This document shows, piece after piece, positions 54,660-64,000 of a stretch of 64,000 bases of DNA (within the stretch, counting starts at the first letter, position 1; every line of letters begins with the position of its first letter). The DNA is taken from NCBI GenBank assembly GCA_003194525.1, contig NBIV01000180.1, positions 86,751 through 150,750 on the forward strand, given 5' to 3'. A program made the translations under genes and the position numbers. The stretch is from Gracilariopsis chorda. Taxonomy: Eukaryota; Rhodophyta; Florideophyceae; Gracilariales; Gracilariaceae. Under the pieces are notes generated by a model. That model ran no database searches, had not been told where the DNA came from, and saw only the letters and a program-made list of their open reading frames with translations.

Positions 54660-55381
54660 CTATTTAACATCTCTGCAGGCCATCCTGGTGGCAATTGAGT
54701 CAACCAATGTTCCGCATGCTAGCTCCTTTTCCGAAATGGCATAGACGCTCTTCACTGCCTCCTCATCGAACGCATCCTTGACGGAAGTTACAGTAAGCGG
54801 TATTTCTTCACCGTTGATGGCGAGACGAATGTTGTCGATTTGAGAGCTTTGGGGATGCGGAATGATGACGAGCATCTGTGCGGTGTTTTCCCGAATGCCA
54901 AAGGTCTTGAGCGCCTTACTAATATTTCTGGTCGCGGACATGTTGTATACAATCTCGGTGAAGAGATTTCTCGTGCTCATGGAAGCATGTTGCACTGGAA
55001 GATGGCACATACGATGTAAGGAGCATGCCGCGGTTAGCGTAGGGCTACTAAAAACAAAAATGTTGGTTTGTTGATTTGTAGAACTTACTATCGCACACAG
55101 CTTTAGAAGTTGCGACAAGTGTGAGAAACAAATCTGGGATCTGTGTAGTGCGATTCGAGACGAGAGTGCGCAGAAGTGGGTGGTTAGGTAGGCAGAGTGT
55201 GGGGTGGCTTGTAGGGATGTATGACATTGGGAATGAATGTTCGTACTAATGCGGCTTGAAGAAAAGCGGCGGAAAACTCGCCTTGTAGCATGCGATCAAG
55301 AATGTGGTTGGCGTTTGATACATTGCGGAATAGCAGTAGCTCCACATAGTCGTCGTTCGGAGTGTGCAGTTTGCAGCGCAT
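54660..55381 (-). CDS. CGI121: CGI121/TPRKB-like KEOPS complex subunit (spliced)
   Basis: The minus strand shows two separated coding blocks. Exon 1 (from Met 55381) reads YVELLLFRNVSNANHIL and ends around GEFSAAFLQAALV, with a GT at the end. The last block (about 55040-54660) reads STRNLFTEIVYNMSATRNIS, ALKTFGIRENTAQMLVI and ends SIATRMACRDVK. These match the start, middle and end of CGI121/TPRKB, a KEOPS subunit needed for tRNA t6A synthesis that binds tRNA. A short middle exon (ICFSHLSQLLKL, about 55090-55133) is likely. At least one short AT-rich intron (GTAAGT...TTTTTAG) lies near 55045-55090. Exact splice sites are unresolved. Confidence 0.78.
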
Positions 55382-56360
55382 CGGGGGTGTGGCGCTTTCA
55401 GAAAGGGTGTTCTACTTGAGGGGGCACACGCAACAGACGGTCTCGAGGCTGAACGTTTGTAGGTCGATTGGGGAGGGTGGCAAACTGCCGCAGGTGTTCA
55501 GCGACTTGTTATGGAGAGTGGAAGGTCGAAATGCACAGATGCTCGCGTGAATGTCGTGTGCTAGTGGAACAGAGACAGGCAGGGGAAAACAACAATAACG
55601 CTCGCTGCACGACGGAGTGGCGCGAGCGTCTCGATGACGAAACAAAGTCACGCGTTCAGGAGGCTTGTGTTCCCCAACGGAAAAGTGGCGGATTTGCGTG
55701 TGAAGAGCGCCGGCGACGACAAGGTGACCGCCTGCGAGTCGTGGCGTGGACTGATCACATGCAAGAAAATGCATCAATTTAATCTTTGTCTTCGGTCAGG
55801 TATGAAGGGTAGAAATGATCTGCCGTTCTTGTGGTCAGTACAACTGAAGCCACAGACAGCAACGTCGCAGGACCAAGTGCCCCAGCGGTCAACGACAGGT
55901 TGAGTGCGAGAACAACAAACCCAAGCTCGGCAGCGCAGCTGAGCGTGCGCGTAGGCGGTCGCTGGTGCGTCCAAGGCGGATGGCGGTGCTGGAGCAGCGG
56001 CACTGCGAGCACAACCGCCGCCCTGGTGTTGATCAGCACCAGCTGCTCATTCCGCTTCCATTAAAACAATGTTTTATTTTTCAAAAAACCGTTGCTCTGT
56101 GGGGAGCTAATAAGCTCGATTGAGTAAGTTATCTCGAGTGAGTGAAAAACGGTGAGAGGGTGTAAAAACGAGACCAACATTAAAAGAGCGCGACTGCGAC
56201 GGTAACGAGATGAACAGTCTTGAAGCCGGCGGTGGTGGCTGTCGTCCTAAACAGGCACTGTGAGCCGACCGCTGCGCTCCGTAACGTGTCAGTACAAGTC
56301 TCTGGCTCCGATAAATCCCACCTCTGCGCCCCCCGAAACACCATTCTCGTTGACACCTCC

Positions 56361-56549
56361 ACGGTTATTTAGGCACGCCATTATCATGCACTCAAGCTCA
56401 TGAGTGACCCAATGCAAACATGAGAAAGAGACAACTCTTTCTCGCGATACCTTCACCGTTCTCTAGGCATGCGATCATCATGTTCTCGAGCTCATGAGTG
56501 ACACAACGCAAACATGAAAAAGAGAAAACCCTTTCTCCTCAATAACTCC
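56361..56549. repeat. Tandem duplication, two ~94-bp copies
   Basis: 56361-56454 and 56455-56549 share AGGCA, the CATTATCATG/GATCATCATG segment, GCTCATGAGTGAC and GCAAACATGA with scattered differences, so the copies have diverged. Confidence 0.8.
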
Positions 56550-57521
56550 ACGGTTTGCCGGTCGGGACCATGTAAGTTACGAGCTACGGTGACAATCGAG
56601 TGACCAGCGAATCTGCCCGCGGTTTTCATCAAAAGCTTATTGCACGGTTTGAAATCGCTTAAGGTGCGGTGAGACAACCAAGCACTGCTCTATAATCGAT
56701 TATACAGCACGCTTAACAAAATGTAACATGCATGGCGGCTTGTGACTTTTAAGACTAAATCACCACAGACACCAAACTTGCGAGATACTTCTTAGCATAG
56801 AACCCCTAGCACGGTGCCAACGGGACTGTCCCTCTCGACGGTAAGCAGTGCTAACCTTTTATCCCAAATCTGCGCTTAAATTGAAGTGTAACATGTGCTT
56901 GTTGGAGAGCACAGCTCAGAGCTGAACGTGAGTAAAATCGCTGCTAAAGATCCGCTGTCATGATTTGAGAAAGTGGGCCAACTCTTTCATAACTATTAAT
57001 TATCATGGATTGACGGTAGAGCGGTACGAAAGACAGGGGTAACCCCAAGGGTTATCATACGAGGTTGCCGTCATCGCTACTCTTTTATCGGGTACAGCAA
57101 CCCCTCTCAGAATCAGTAACTTTCTCCGATGATCACCTGACTAACGCTTTAAAACACCGAAGCGTATATCTACGGCCAACCGAACACATCCTTAACATTA
57201 TCGCTAGTGTCTACTAGAGCTGCACCAGAGCGAAAGTGTTTTCCGCACTTATCGAATCAAAGAGAGGGAGCTTGGTTTCAGTTATTTTTATTCGACCGGG
57301 CATATGCCCCGCACCACGTGGTTCTCGATACCTTATTACACTGAAGTAGGCGTTTTAGGGATATCTATGTACAGTACGAAGGGTAGAATCCCGTGCCATC
57401 GACTTTGCCTTGGGCAAGTACTTGTTATCGAAGAACGAGTGCCGATTACGAGGTACGGGAAGGGGCCAAATTGGTCCCGAGACGCGGGCGAGGTACCAAT
57501 TTTCGCTCTTCGAGTGACTCT

Positions 57522-57608
57522 AGTACCACGATTTTCTCGAAATAACGTGCAGTACCACGATTTTCTCGAAATAACGTGCAGTACCACGATTTTCTCGAAA
57601 TAACGTGC
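57522..57608. repeat. Tandem 29-bp repeat, three copies
   Basis: A unit starting AGTACCACGATTTTCTCGAA occurs three times without spacers, at 57522, 57551 and 57580. The copies are nearly identical. No spacers means it is not CRISPR. Confidence 0.92.
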
Positions 57609-57712
57609 TTATCGCACTGTCCCCTGACGTGTCACCACTTAGCCGCAACGCAGGATTGCTCGAGAATTGAACACAAATGGTATCGAAGTCAAAGGACCGA
57701 TACCGTAGTCAA

Positions 57713-57735
57713 GGTTGTCCCTTTTTGGGACAACC
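57713..57735. repeat. Perfect 9-bp hairpin with a T5 loop
   Basis: GGTTGTCCC (57713-57721), TTTTT, GGGACAACC (57727-57735). Confidence 0.85.
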
Positions 57736-58131
57736 CTCACGGATAGACTCTATCTATCCGATAGAGTGACATTACGATGCACCATGGACCGCTGAGTAAT
57801 GCGCACTTGCTCGGTGCGATAAGCATTAAAACCGTTTTAGTGCTTTGTCAGCGGCGTGCAAGGGTGGAGGCAACGCATTATACCGAGCAAGTTCAAACCG
57901 GTTTTCCGCTTTGCGTATGGGCTGTAGATACGACGGTAAATAGCTATTCCATTTGAGCTACGTAGGAGAGTTTTGTCCTAAACAAGTGCGTTGCTAATGT
58001 TAGAGAAATCTAGGCGCGTGTGATGAAGAGCAACGCTGCAATAATTGTCATGGTCTGAATCTCCGAGGATACGAATACAAAATACGAAGGGTGAGCCAGT
58101 GCTTGATGTTTAAGCTATACCGAAGCTAGAT

Positions 58132-59019
58132 CTACAGGTCTACATTGCGTGTTGCGACCACTTCGCACGCTCTCACTTTCTCTTCGAGCCGCTCTTGACT
58201 AGGCGCCTCACCCTTGGTATTCACAAAGCATATGTCCAAGTTCTTTGACGTGTCCCATACCAACGAGATTGCCGTTATGGCAGCAGTTGTAGCCCGGCTG
58301 ACCGACCCGTTGACACAATCGCCCTTTTCGCATCGCACATTCAATTCCCCAAGATTAACAGCCTTTCTGAGAGCGCCGATGTTTGTATGTGGTGCACCAA
58401 CAAGCCTTCCAGGTCGTAGGATTGCATAGGCACACGAAAGACGTCGCGCAGCTTCAACGACGTGTGATTCACCTTTGAGCTTCGCATCAAGCACTCCATA
58501 CGCGTTCAATATAAAGTACGGAAAAGATAATCTTCGCAGGACTCCAATGGAAGACACGTACACAATGCGTCGGATAGCCTGTGCATCAAGAGCCTTCATC
58601 CACTGCGACACAGCGAAGTCATCAATCGCGGAAGGGGTATTTCCATTGCGCCATGCCCTAGTTGGAAACGCAGTGGTACCCACACAGACAACAAGATACG
58701 AAACGCCACGAAAGGCCTCCCTCAGGCCGACTACGTCATCAACGGGGGGAAGTTTGGTGAGGGACAACGCTGAACTGTCACATGGAAGGGATGACTTTGC
58801 TCTCTCAGGATCGCGCACGAAAGCTTTAACACTTGATATCTTTGAGGTTGGGTTTCCGGCGTCGTCCAAAAGACGGTGAACAACGACACTGCCTAGCCCT
58901 CCTGTTGCTCCAAGCACCCCCGCTTGGGAACACACCAGAGGTGTCCGGAGCGAGACACGAGGGCACGCCACCCGGAAACAGGCTGGCAGCGGATTACAAA
59001 CGAGGAAGGCCGACACCAT
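58132..59019 (-). CDS. NAD(P)-binding Rossmann-fold protein, NmrA/SDR-like (295 aa)
   Basis: From Met 59019 the N-terminus (about 35 residues, MVSAFLVCNPLPACFRV) is rich in hydrophobic and basic residues and could be a plastid targeting sequence. Next comes GVLGATGGLGSVVVHRLL, the G-A-T-G-x-x-G dinucleotide-binding motif, then YLVVCVGTTAFP (strand 4), then IVYVSSIGVLRR, the VSSxG motif of atypical SDRs, and later YAILRPGRLVGAPH. There is no YxxxK catalytic pair in the usual place, which is normal for NmrA-like and complex-associated members. Substrate unknown. The frame is intact with no introns. The alternative start at 59055 adds 12 residues. Confidence 0.82.
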   Translation of the reverse strand: MVSAFLVCNPLPACFRVACPRVSLRTPLVCSQAGVLGATGGLGSVVVHRLLDDAGNPTSKISSVKAFVRDPERAKSSLPCDSSALSLTKLPPVDDVVGLREAFRGVSYLVVCVGTTAFPTRAWRNGNTPSAIDDFAVSQWMKALDAQAIRRIVYVSSIGVLRRLSFPYFILNAYGVLDAKLKGESHVVEAARRLSCAYAILRPGRLVGAPHTNIGALRKAVNLGELNVRCEKGDCVNGSVSRATTAAITAISLVWDTSKNLDICFVNTKGEAPSQERLEEKVRACEVVATRNVDL

Positions 59020-60529
59020 TTTACGTGTATTACTAGATTCACAAAAGACTCTCACGTGGTTGCGTGACTTGCAAGGGTTATAGTTCGGATCGCGTCACCA
59101 TGAAAAGACGAACATGGAGCTTTGGTTGGGATGCTGAGAATAGGTGGTTTTAGGGATATATGAGCAGTCGATCGACAGCAAAAAACGCTTCCATGTCGGA
59201 GGCAGAGAACCCAATGCCCCTGCTCAGAAGACTAGAAAGGTAGTTACCGTTGGTGTCTCGCGCCGCGGTGACCATTGGTAAGCTCAGTCACTAAGATTGC
59301 TCGGAGGCGCCTTAAAGCAGTTTGGTGGTTGTGGTGCGCCGCGATTATTAACATGCGCACACAGTGGTGGCGGAAGTGCCAAACTGTTGCCATGGGCATG
59401 AGTGTAAGAATCGGAAACAGCCGCAGAGCACTCTTTTCTGACGCGTGATGTATGCTAATACACTGGTACCAACGGGCCGAGGGATAATCTACACGGCGTA
59501 GCCGGTGTATGAAGTTGACTGAAAAGGAACAGCTCAGCACGAGCTCTCCAGAAAACTGACCCAGCTCAATGACCCGCATATGCACGTTCTGCTGCGGCCA
59601 ATCACAGCCCCCTATTTCCACATTAGACCAATCAAACAGAAATGAGCAACTCAAACCAGCAACAGCATACCCCTAAACGCCAAGTGTTTAGCGATTTCTG
59701 ATCTCTGATCACCAGCCCATCATGTCTGCCGCCGTCAATTACTAGATCTCTAGCCTAACCATCACGCGCTACTACTCCTGCATCCCTCATCCACTTTAGA
59801 CCTCCTTGTCAGCAATTGCTTTGGCAAATTTCATTCTTGTCAAATTTACCGACATTAACGCTATCTACTCCTGTCAAAATCATTTTTATGCATTGTTTTT
59901 ATATGAAATTCTTGTTTCTCTTTACTCACGCAATTATCGTTCTTGCATCGTGTTTTTGTAAACTCTGCGCTTGTTCTTTCTTCCTGAATAAAGGCTTTAT
60001 ATCTTACCTTTTTGAATTCTGTCCTTCATTTTTCCACTATTATCTGCGTATGATAGAACGAAAGTTCTGTTTACTGTCTTCAGCCAATACAGCTTCAAGT
60101 GTTCTTGCTTTTCATGCAATATACCGCCTTCTGTGCAGTCTAAATTCAGTTCTGCCAATAGCTGCATATCGAAAGATGCCACTCTACTTTTGCTACAACC
60201 TTAACGCCACTGCTAATGCCATATTATTCTTTCAAAACACCGTTATCTCTGTATGACTCACTCCTGCACACAACCACGTACGAGAAAGGTGCTGCTCTAT
60301 TTCGATTTTTACTATGACGCCCTTGATAAATTGCTTGCCTTTTTTGCACGCTTCGTACGCCTATCTAAGTTTTTATGTGGTTTACATACGTTGCTTGAAA
60401 ACCCTAGCAACAAACAGTTACTGCTCATTCAATTTCTAACAATTTGAAGCTTCTAAAACGTTTTTCAACTATCGTCAGAGCCTTTTGCTCTGTTCTGTCT
60501 ATATCAGTGGAAAAAGGACTGGGTTGCAG
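59020..60529. other. Intergenic, no gene seen
   Basis: 59700-60500 is AT-rich. A 146-codon frame at 59816-60256 is hydrophobic and cysteine-rich and probably arises by chance. The region ends at the left edge of the retroelement inverted repeat. Confidence 0.4.
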
Positions 60530-61268
60530 TTTCGATGACTTCTGGGATGCATCTCGTCGCTCCAAAGGTAGTGCAGTGCCAGGAAGCGGGAATGCACCGA
60601 AAGAAGTTCGGAATATTTCCTCGTTAGATGTGAACCCAATCGGTTATAGCCTTCCCAAGAGTCGCACGACTTTCTCGGGATGTAAGGTCGAGACCACCCG
60701 TCGTGACTTGCGCAGGGATGTCGAGAGAAGAACCAGGTATCCGCAAAAGCGGTGTGCGTGGGGGTGGTTGTCCTCTAGAGGGGTGAGGCCTTCACGTTAG
60801 TGTCATGTGCGAGCACAGGCGGTGTGTAGCGGGAAAACCACCCTGTAAAGGGAAAAGAAAGGGAGAGCTGAGTCACGAGTGTCGTGACGAAGACTGACGG
60901 TAGTTCCGGTAAATAAACATTATACAAGGCGAACACCAAGACAGTTCGAATAACAATGCGAATACTAGGGTTATTTAGATAGGCAAGGGGGTTTAACTTT
61001 CCGTATGCTACGGTGCTTCCCTCCAAGGAGAAGTAGAGAACACACGAAGGCGGTGAGGTCTAGAGCCAATTCCTCAGGTGGGGTCCCTTGTAGGGGAAGA
61101 TTAACTGGTGCGACGGCAACTCGCCGGCGAACTATTACTAAACATCTCATAAATGGGTGTAAAAATAATAAATAGAATTAACTAAATTACTCCGCTTTGG
61201 TGGTATATGCCAACTACTGTGGCCAACAGCCAATTGACTCTTCCGTGTCCCACGTGTCAAATCCACTA
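60530..61268 (-). repeat. Left arm of the inverted repeat: LTR plus leader of a minus-strand retroelement 5' end
   Basis: The reverse complement of this stretch aligns with 61616-62370. Shared landmarks in that orientation are ACACGTG, GTTGGCCACAGTAGT, the AATAATAAAT run, GGTGCGACGGCA, CTAGAGCCAATTCC and CTTCTTTCGG/GTCTTTCGG. The arms span an LTR (outer TG side near 61268) and part of the 5' leader of a minus-strand element, but gag is not visible to the left, so that element is truncated. The arms are diverged (roughly 70% by eye). Confidence 0.7.
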
Positions 61269-61615
61269 TTAGTGGTTGTAGTTCATGCAATGACTACATT
61301 ACCGAAACATTCAGCAAATCAACCAAGTATCAAGAATGTCTCCCTAAGGGTAATGCACTTCACCAAAGATGAAGAAGGCGTGCGTTTCTTCTTCGAGTTG
61401 AATCTCTCCGTGTATCCTCTAATTTTGCGTTTCATTCTAACATAACCTTTATTCGATTGTTTGATCATCCTATTTTCTTTATCTTCAGAACCAGAAGCCA
61501 CAACGAAGTCTCTTTGGAAACTGAAGTGCAACGCCCTCAGGGAGGGATTCTTGGTACTTGAATGCTTTCCCGATATTATCGGTTGTGTAGTGTGTATATG
61601 AACTACGCCCCACAA
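61269..61615. other. Spacer of the large inverted repeat
   Basis: 347 bp between two LTR starts facing each other. A 98-codon minus frame at 61319-61615 is not a known protein. Because the two elements read away from each other, this would be the loop of any hairpin. Confidence 0.5.
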
Positions 61616-64000
61616 TGTTGGATATGGACACGTGAGACACGGTTTTGGGTCAATTGGCGGTTGGCCACAGTAGTGGACGTTTCCACGGAATGTGGAGTAT
61701 TTTAGTTAATTTTATTTATTATTTTCACACCCATTTCTGGGAAGCTAGTACTTAGTGCGACGGCGCACTGCCGTCGCACCAATAAACCTTCCCCAACAAG
61801 GGATCCCAACCTGGGGAATTGGCTCTAGTTGTTGCCGCTTCCGCGCGTTCTCAACTCCTCCTTGGAGGGAAACGCCGTGAACCACGGGACCTCTAACCCC
61901 CTTGCACACCTAAAGACACCCATCCTTGGGAGTATAATTGTTTCAATCAAATTGGTGTTTCGCCCTGTATAGGGAGTCCTGTCCACCGGCATTGCCGTAT
62001 TTGTTCGTCGCTCTCGCGACTAACCCTCGCCCACTCTTCCTCCTTTCCCTTTACTCTTCCTCCTTTCCCCCTTTCAGGGTACTACATCCCGCTACCCGCG
62101 GCCCTCGTGTGCGCATCCGTCCACACACCCCCACTTACGTGGAAACATACCTCTACTGAGGATCACACTCCGCTCACGCGGATACCGATTCTTCGCCTTC
62201 ACCTCCCTGCACAAGTCGCGACAGGTGCCCCTGGTCTTACAAACCAGCTTCGCCGTGACACCCCTGGGAGGGCTCTACCCAATTGGGCTCACCTCGTGAG
62301 AGGAAGATCCGAACGTCTTTCGGTGGTTTTCCCCTCTGGGGCATTGCACCACAAAGTGGTCTCTCGACCTAGAATCGGTGTTTGTTTTCCCACTTTCGAG
62401 GTTTGTGTTCCACTTCCCGGAAGTTCCGGAATCGTTTCCGTCGTGACGGTAGCTCCTCATGTCGAGGCAACCCTCCGATGCGGAGCGTGCGGTCACCCGC
62501 AGTCGTTCCCACGATGGTGGAGAAGTCCCCGAAGTTCGGTTCGTATCCCGCATTCCGAAGCGGACCGGCTCCAGCTTCGCTGATGGACCCTCTTCGAGGA
62601 ATTCAAACCAACCCCAGGAACTCCGGAACACTCTTTTGCCCTCGTTGTCACCCCCGCAAGGGAATGATGCATCAACTCCCGCTGTCGCGGTATCAAACTC
62701 CCATGGAACGGTCGACAACACCCCCCACGGGACATCCCTGGATTCCGAGGTCTGCGCCCTGTGGACCGCCCACGACACCCTTGTAGGGGAATTGAAGTCT
62801 CTCCAAGAGGTGGTTATGGCAACCCCTGTGAAAGAGGTTGCCGAGGACCTCCGTATTTTACGATCTGATGTCAACTCCGTGTTGGAGAGTTTGGGGCAAC
62901 CCGCCACCTTCATCAAAGGAGTTGAAGCCTGATTTGATCGGATGGGTGCCCGCCTGGAGACGCTGGAGCAGTTCGTCCTCATGGACAAACCATCCCCGGA
63001 TGATCCAGTAAACTAGACATCGCACAACGACCAGCTTGCTGGGAAGAAGAAACGCCGTCATCGACGGAAAAACCACCGAAAATATTCGGACTCTGATTCT
63101 TCGACATCGTCGGACTCATCCCGAAACCATTGGGTTAGCTCGAGCTCCTCGGACTCCGACTCCGAGGACGAGAAGCGAAGCTACTCCTCCCGCTCGAAGC
63201 GGTCATCGGCCACTGAAGGTGTGGTCCGAACCCGCCAGAAGGGGAGAAGACACCCCGGTCTCCGGGAGTTGAAGCCGACAAACCCAGATTACCGGAAGTT
63301 ATTATCATACCAGTACTACCGGCTCGAAGATTCGTTACTTGGACGTACGCCCGTGGTACGGGAAAGGTGCGAGAATGCATTAAGCGAATGCAGCTCTCGC
63401 TCCGCAACCAGTATTTTACTGGAGAGGACCCGGTCCTAGTACTGGATTTTCTATCCCGCTTTGTAGCGGAGGCCGACATCCTCGGTATGAATGAGGGACA
63501 AGCCTACTTGGCTTTACCGTATTTCTTACGGGGAGTGGCGGAGGACCAATACAACTCTGTCAGAGGATCTTCCCGCGCCTCCGAGGAGGAGTTACTTGCT
63601 GGCCGGAAGCGGTGGAGTATCTACTGCGTTCCTACGCCACAAACACCGCTATTCAGCAGGCTATCCTCGCTTTGCGAGATACAAGCCAGCGTGCTGGAGA
63701 GACCGAGACCGATTACTCGGTGCGCCTTAACAAGGCTTTCCACAGATGTGGTAACTTATACCCCACTGGGGAGCGCTGTACCATGTTCATTGATTTTCTA
63801 GACCCGGCAATCCGGAGTTTAGTTACCCGTTATCGGGAGGATAAGCGGAGGATCACCTATTTCGAGCTGGTTCAACACGCTCGAGTGGAAGGGGATGCAC
63901 TTCGTGCAAGAACTCCGAACAATCGGTCTAAATCCGCCAAAGCGTTGATGATGGAGAGCGACTCCTCATCGCTCCCGCTCACTGCGGATGGGAACCCTAG
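61616..64000 (+). mobile_element. E4: Ty3/gypsy retroelement, 5' part, continues past the window
   Basis: Starts with TGTTGGATATGG, the likely LTR 5' end. The LTR and leader fill ~61616-62450 and gag begins near 62459. Gag shares its architecture with E2. The exact LTR/leader boundary and the primer-binding site are not resolved. Pol and any antisense gene are outside the window. Confidence 0.75.
62459..64000 (+). pseudogene. E4 gag (partial, runs off window)
   Basis: Reads MSRQPSDAERAVTRSRSHDG, then a helical section (LVGELKSLQEVVMA, ILRSDVNSVLESLG). There are in-frame stops at TGA 62930-62932 and TAG near 63014. A basic then Ser/Asp-rich tract follows (GKKKRRHRRKNHRK, then SDSDSSTSSDSS). 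After a frameshift near 63370 the gag core reads CIKRMQLSLRNQYFTGEDP and YFLRGVAEDQYNSV. Another shift leads into AILALRDTSQRAGET, then YSVRLNKAFHRCGNLYP, then FIDFLDPAIRSLV. KRMQL, the F-x-G-x-D-P box and HRCGN are shared with E2, so both belong to one lineage. Not functional. Confidence 0.85.

Larger units (their letters stand above)
55382..58131. other. Intergenic, repeat-bearing, no gene seen
   Basis: 2.7 kb without a supported protein. It holds a 94-bp tandem duplication (56361-56549), a 29-bp tandem triplet (57522-57608), a perfect hairpin (57713-57735) and a pair of inverted 11-mers (ACTTGCTCGGT near 57806, ACCGAGCAAGT near 57882). The rightmost part is the 3' flank of the reductase gene. 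Confidence 0.45.

Noticed and set aside
57522..57608. 29-bp repeats considered as a CRISPR array
   Set aside because: The copies are contiguous with no spacers, only three units, in a eukaryotic window without cas genes.
59816..60256. 146-codon open frame
   Set aside because: AT-rich, hydrophobic and cysteine-heavy with no recognisable domain; expected by chance in this composition.
1..64000. tRNA, 5S and other structural RNA genes
   Set aside because: Checked the few GGTTCRA-type B-box candidates (for example near 2975, 6255 and 43130); none had a matching A box or foldable cloverleaf nearby.

Overview
This is a eukaryotic nuclear window made of islands of mostly intronless genes set in dense, decayed transposable elements. 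It has Ty3/gypsy, Ty1/copia, LINE, pogo-like and PIF/Harbinger sequence, one gene with clear introns (CGI121-like), and no bacterial gene layout. That combination suggests a retrotransposon-rich alga, most likely a florideophyte red alga. This is an inference from architecture and protein style; no marker gene in the window settles it.

Layout. 1-6.6 kb is a rotted Ty3/gypsy element (E1). 7.4-8.8 kb is a Ty1/copia fragment. 9.9-11.1 kb is a minus-strand pogo-like transposase relic. 11.85-27.11 kb is an old minus-strand Ty3/gypsy chromovirus (E3), split by a younger plus-strand Ty3/gypsy element (E2, 15054-25448). E2 has 526/525 bp LTRs and a perfect 5-bp target duplication, AAAGG. 27.8-36.7 kb is a gene island: a FYVE-EHD GTPase-like gene and a Myb/SANT-like gene sharing a divergent promoter, a YwqG/DUF1963-like gene, a small MITE and a secreted non-specific nuclease. 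37.7-38.9 kb is a 5'-truncated LINE ending in (AAG)n. 41.2-55.4 kb is a second island: a ZZ-finger protein, two genes interrupted by in-frame stops (an unknown family and an EF-hand/glyoxalase fusion), a broken valyl-tRNA synthetase, an open Harbinger transposase, a DUF2009 gene and a CGI121/TPRKB-like KEOPS subunit. 58.1-59.0 kb is an NAD(P)-binding reductase-like gene. From 60.5 kb a large inverted repeat joins the 5' ends of two related retroelements, and the right-hand one (E4) runs off the window in gag.

Most interesting system. E2 carries a long antisense reading frame (492 open codons plus a broken N-terminal extension with a membrane-like segment) between its integrase/chromodomain and its 3' LTR. 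The decayed E1 shows an antisense reading in the same place that can be partly aligned by eye. This points to a lineage of Ty3/gypsy elements with a conserved antisense accessory gene of unknown function. E4 has the same kind of gag, so its unseen 3' half is a direct test. E2 is also strikingly enriched in the 7-mer CCATTGG/CCAATGG.

All family assignments were made by reading the sequence. No database search was run. Element edges are approximate unless a terminal motif is stated.
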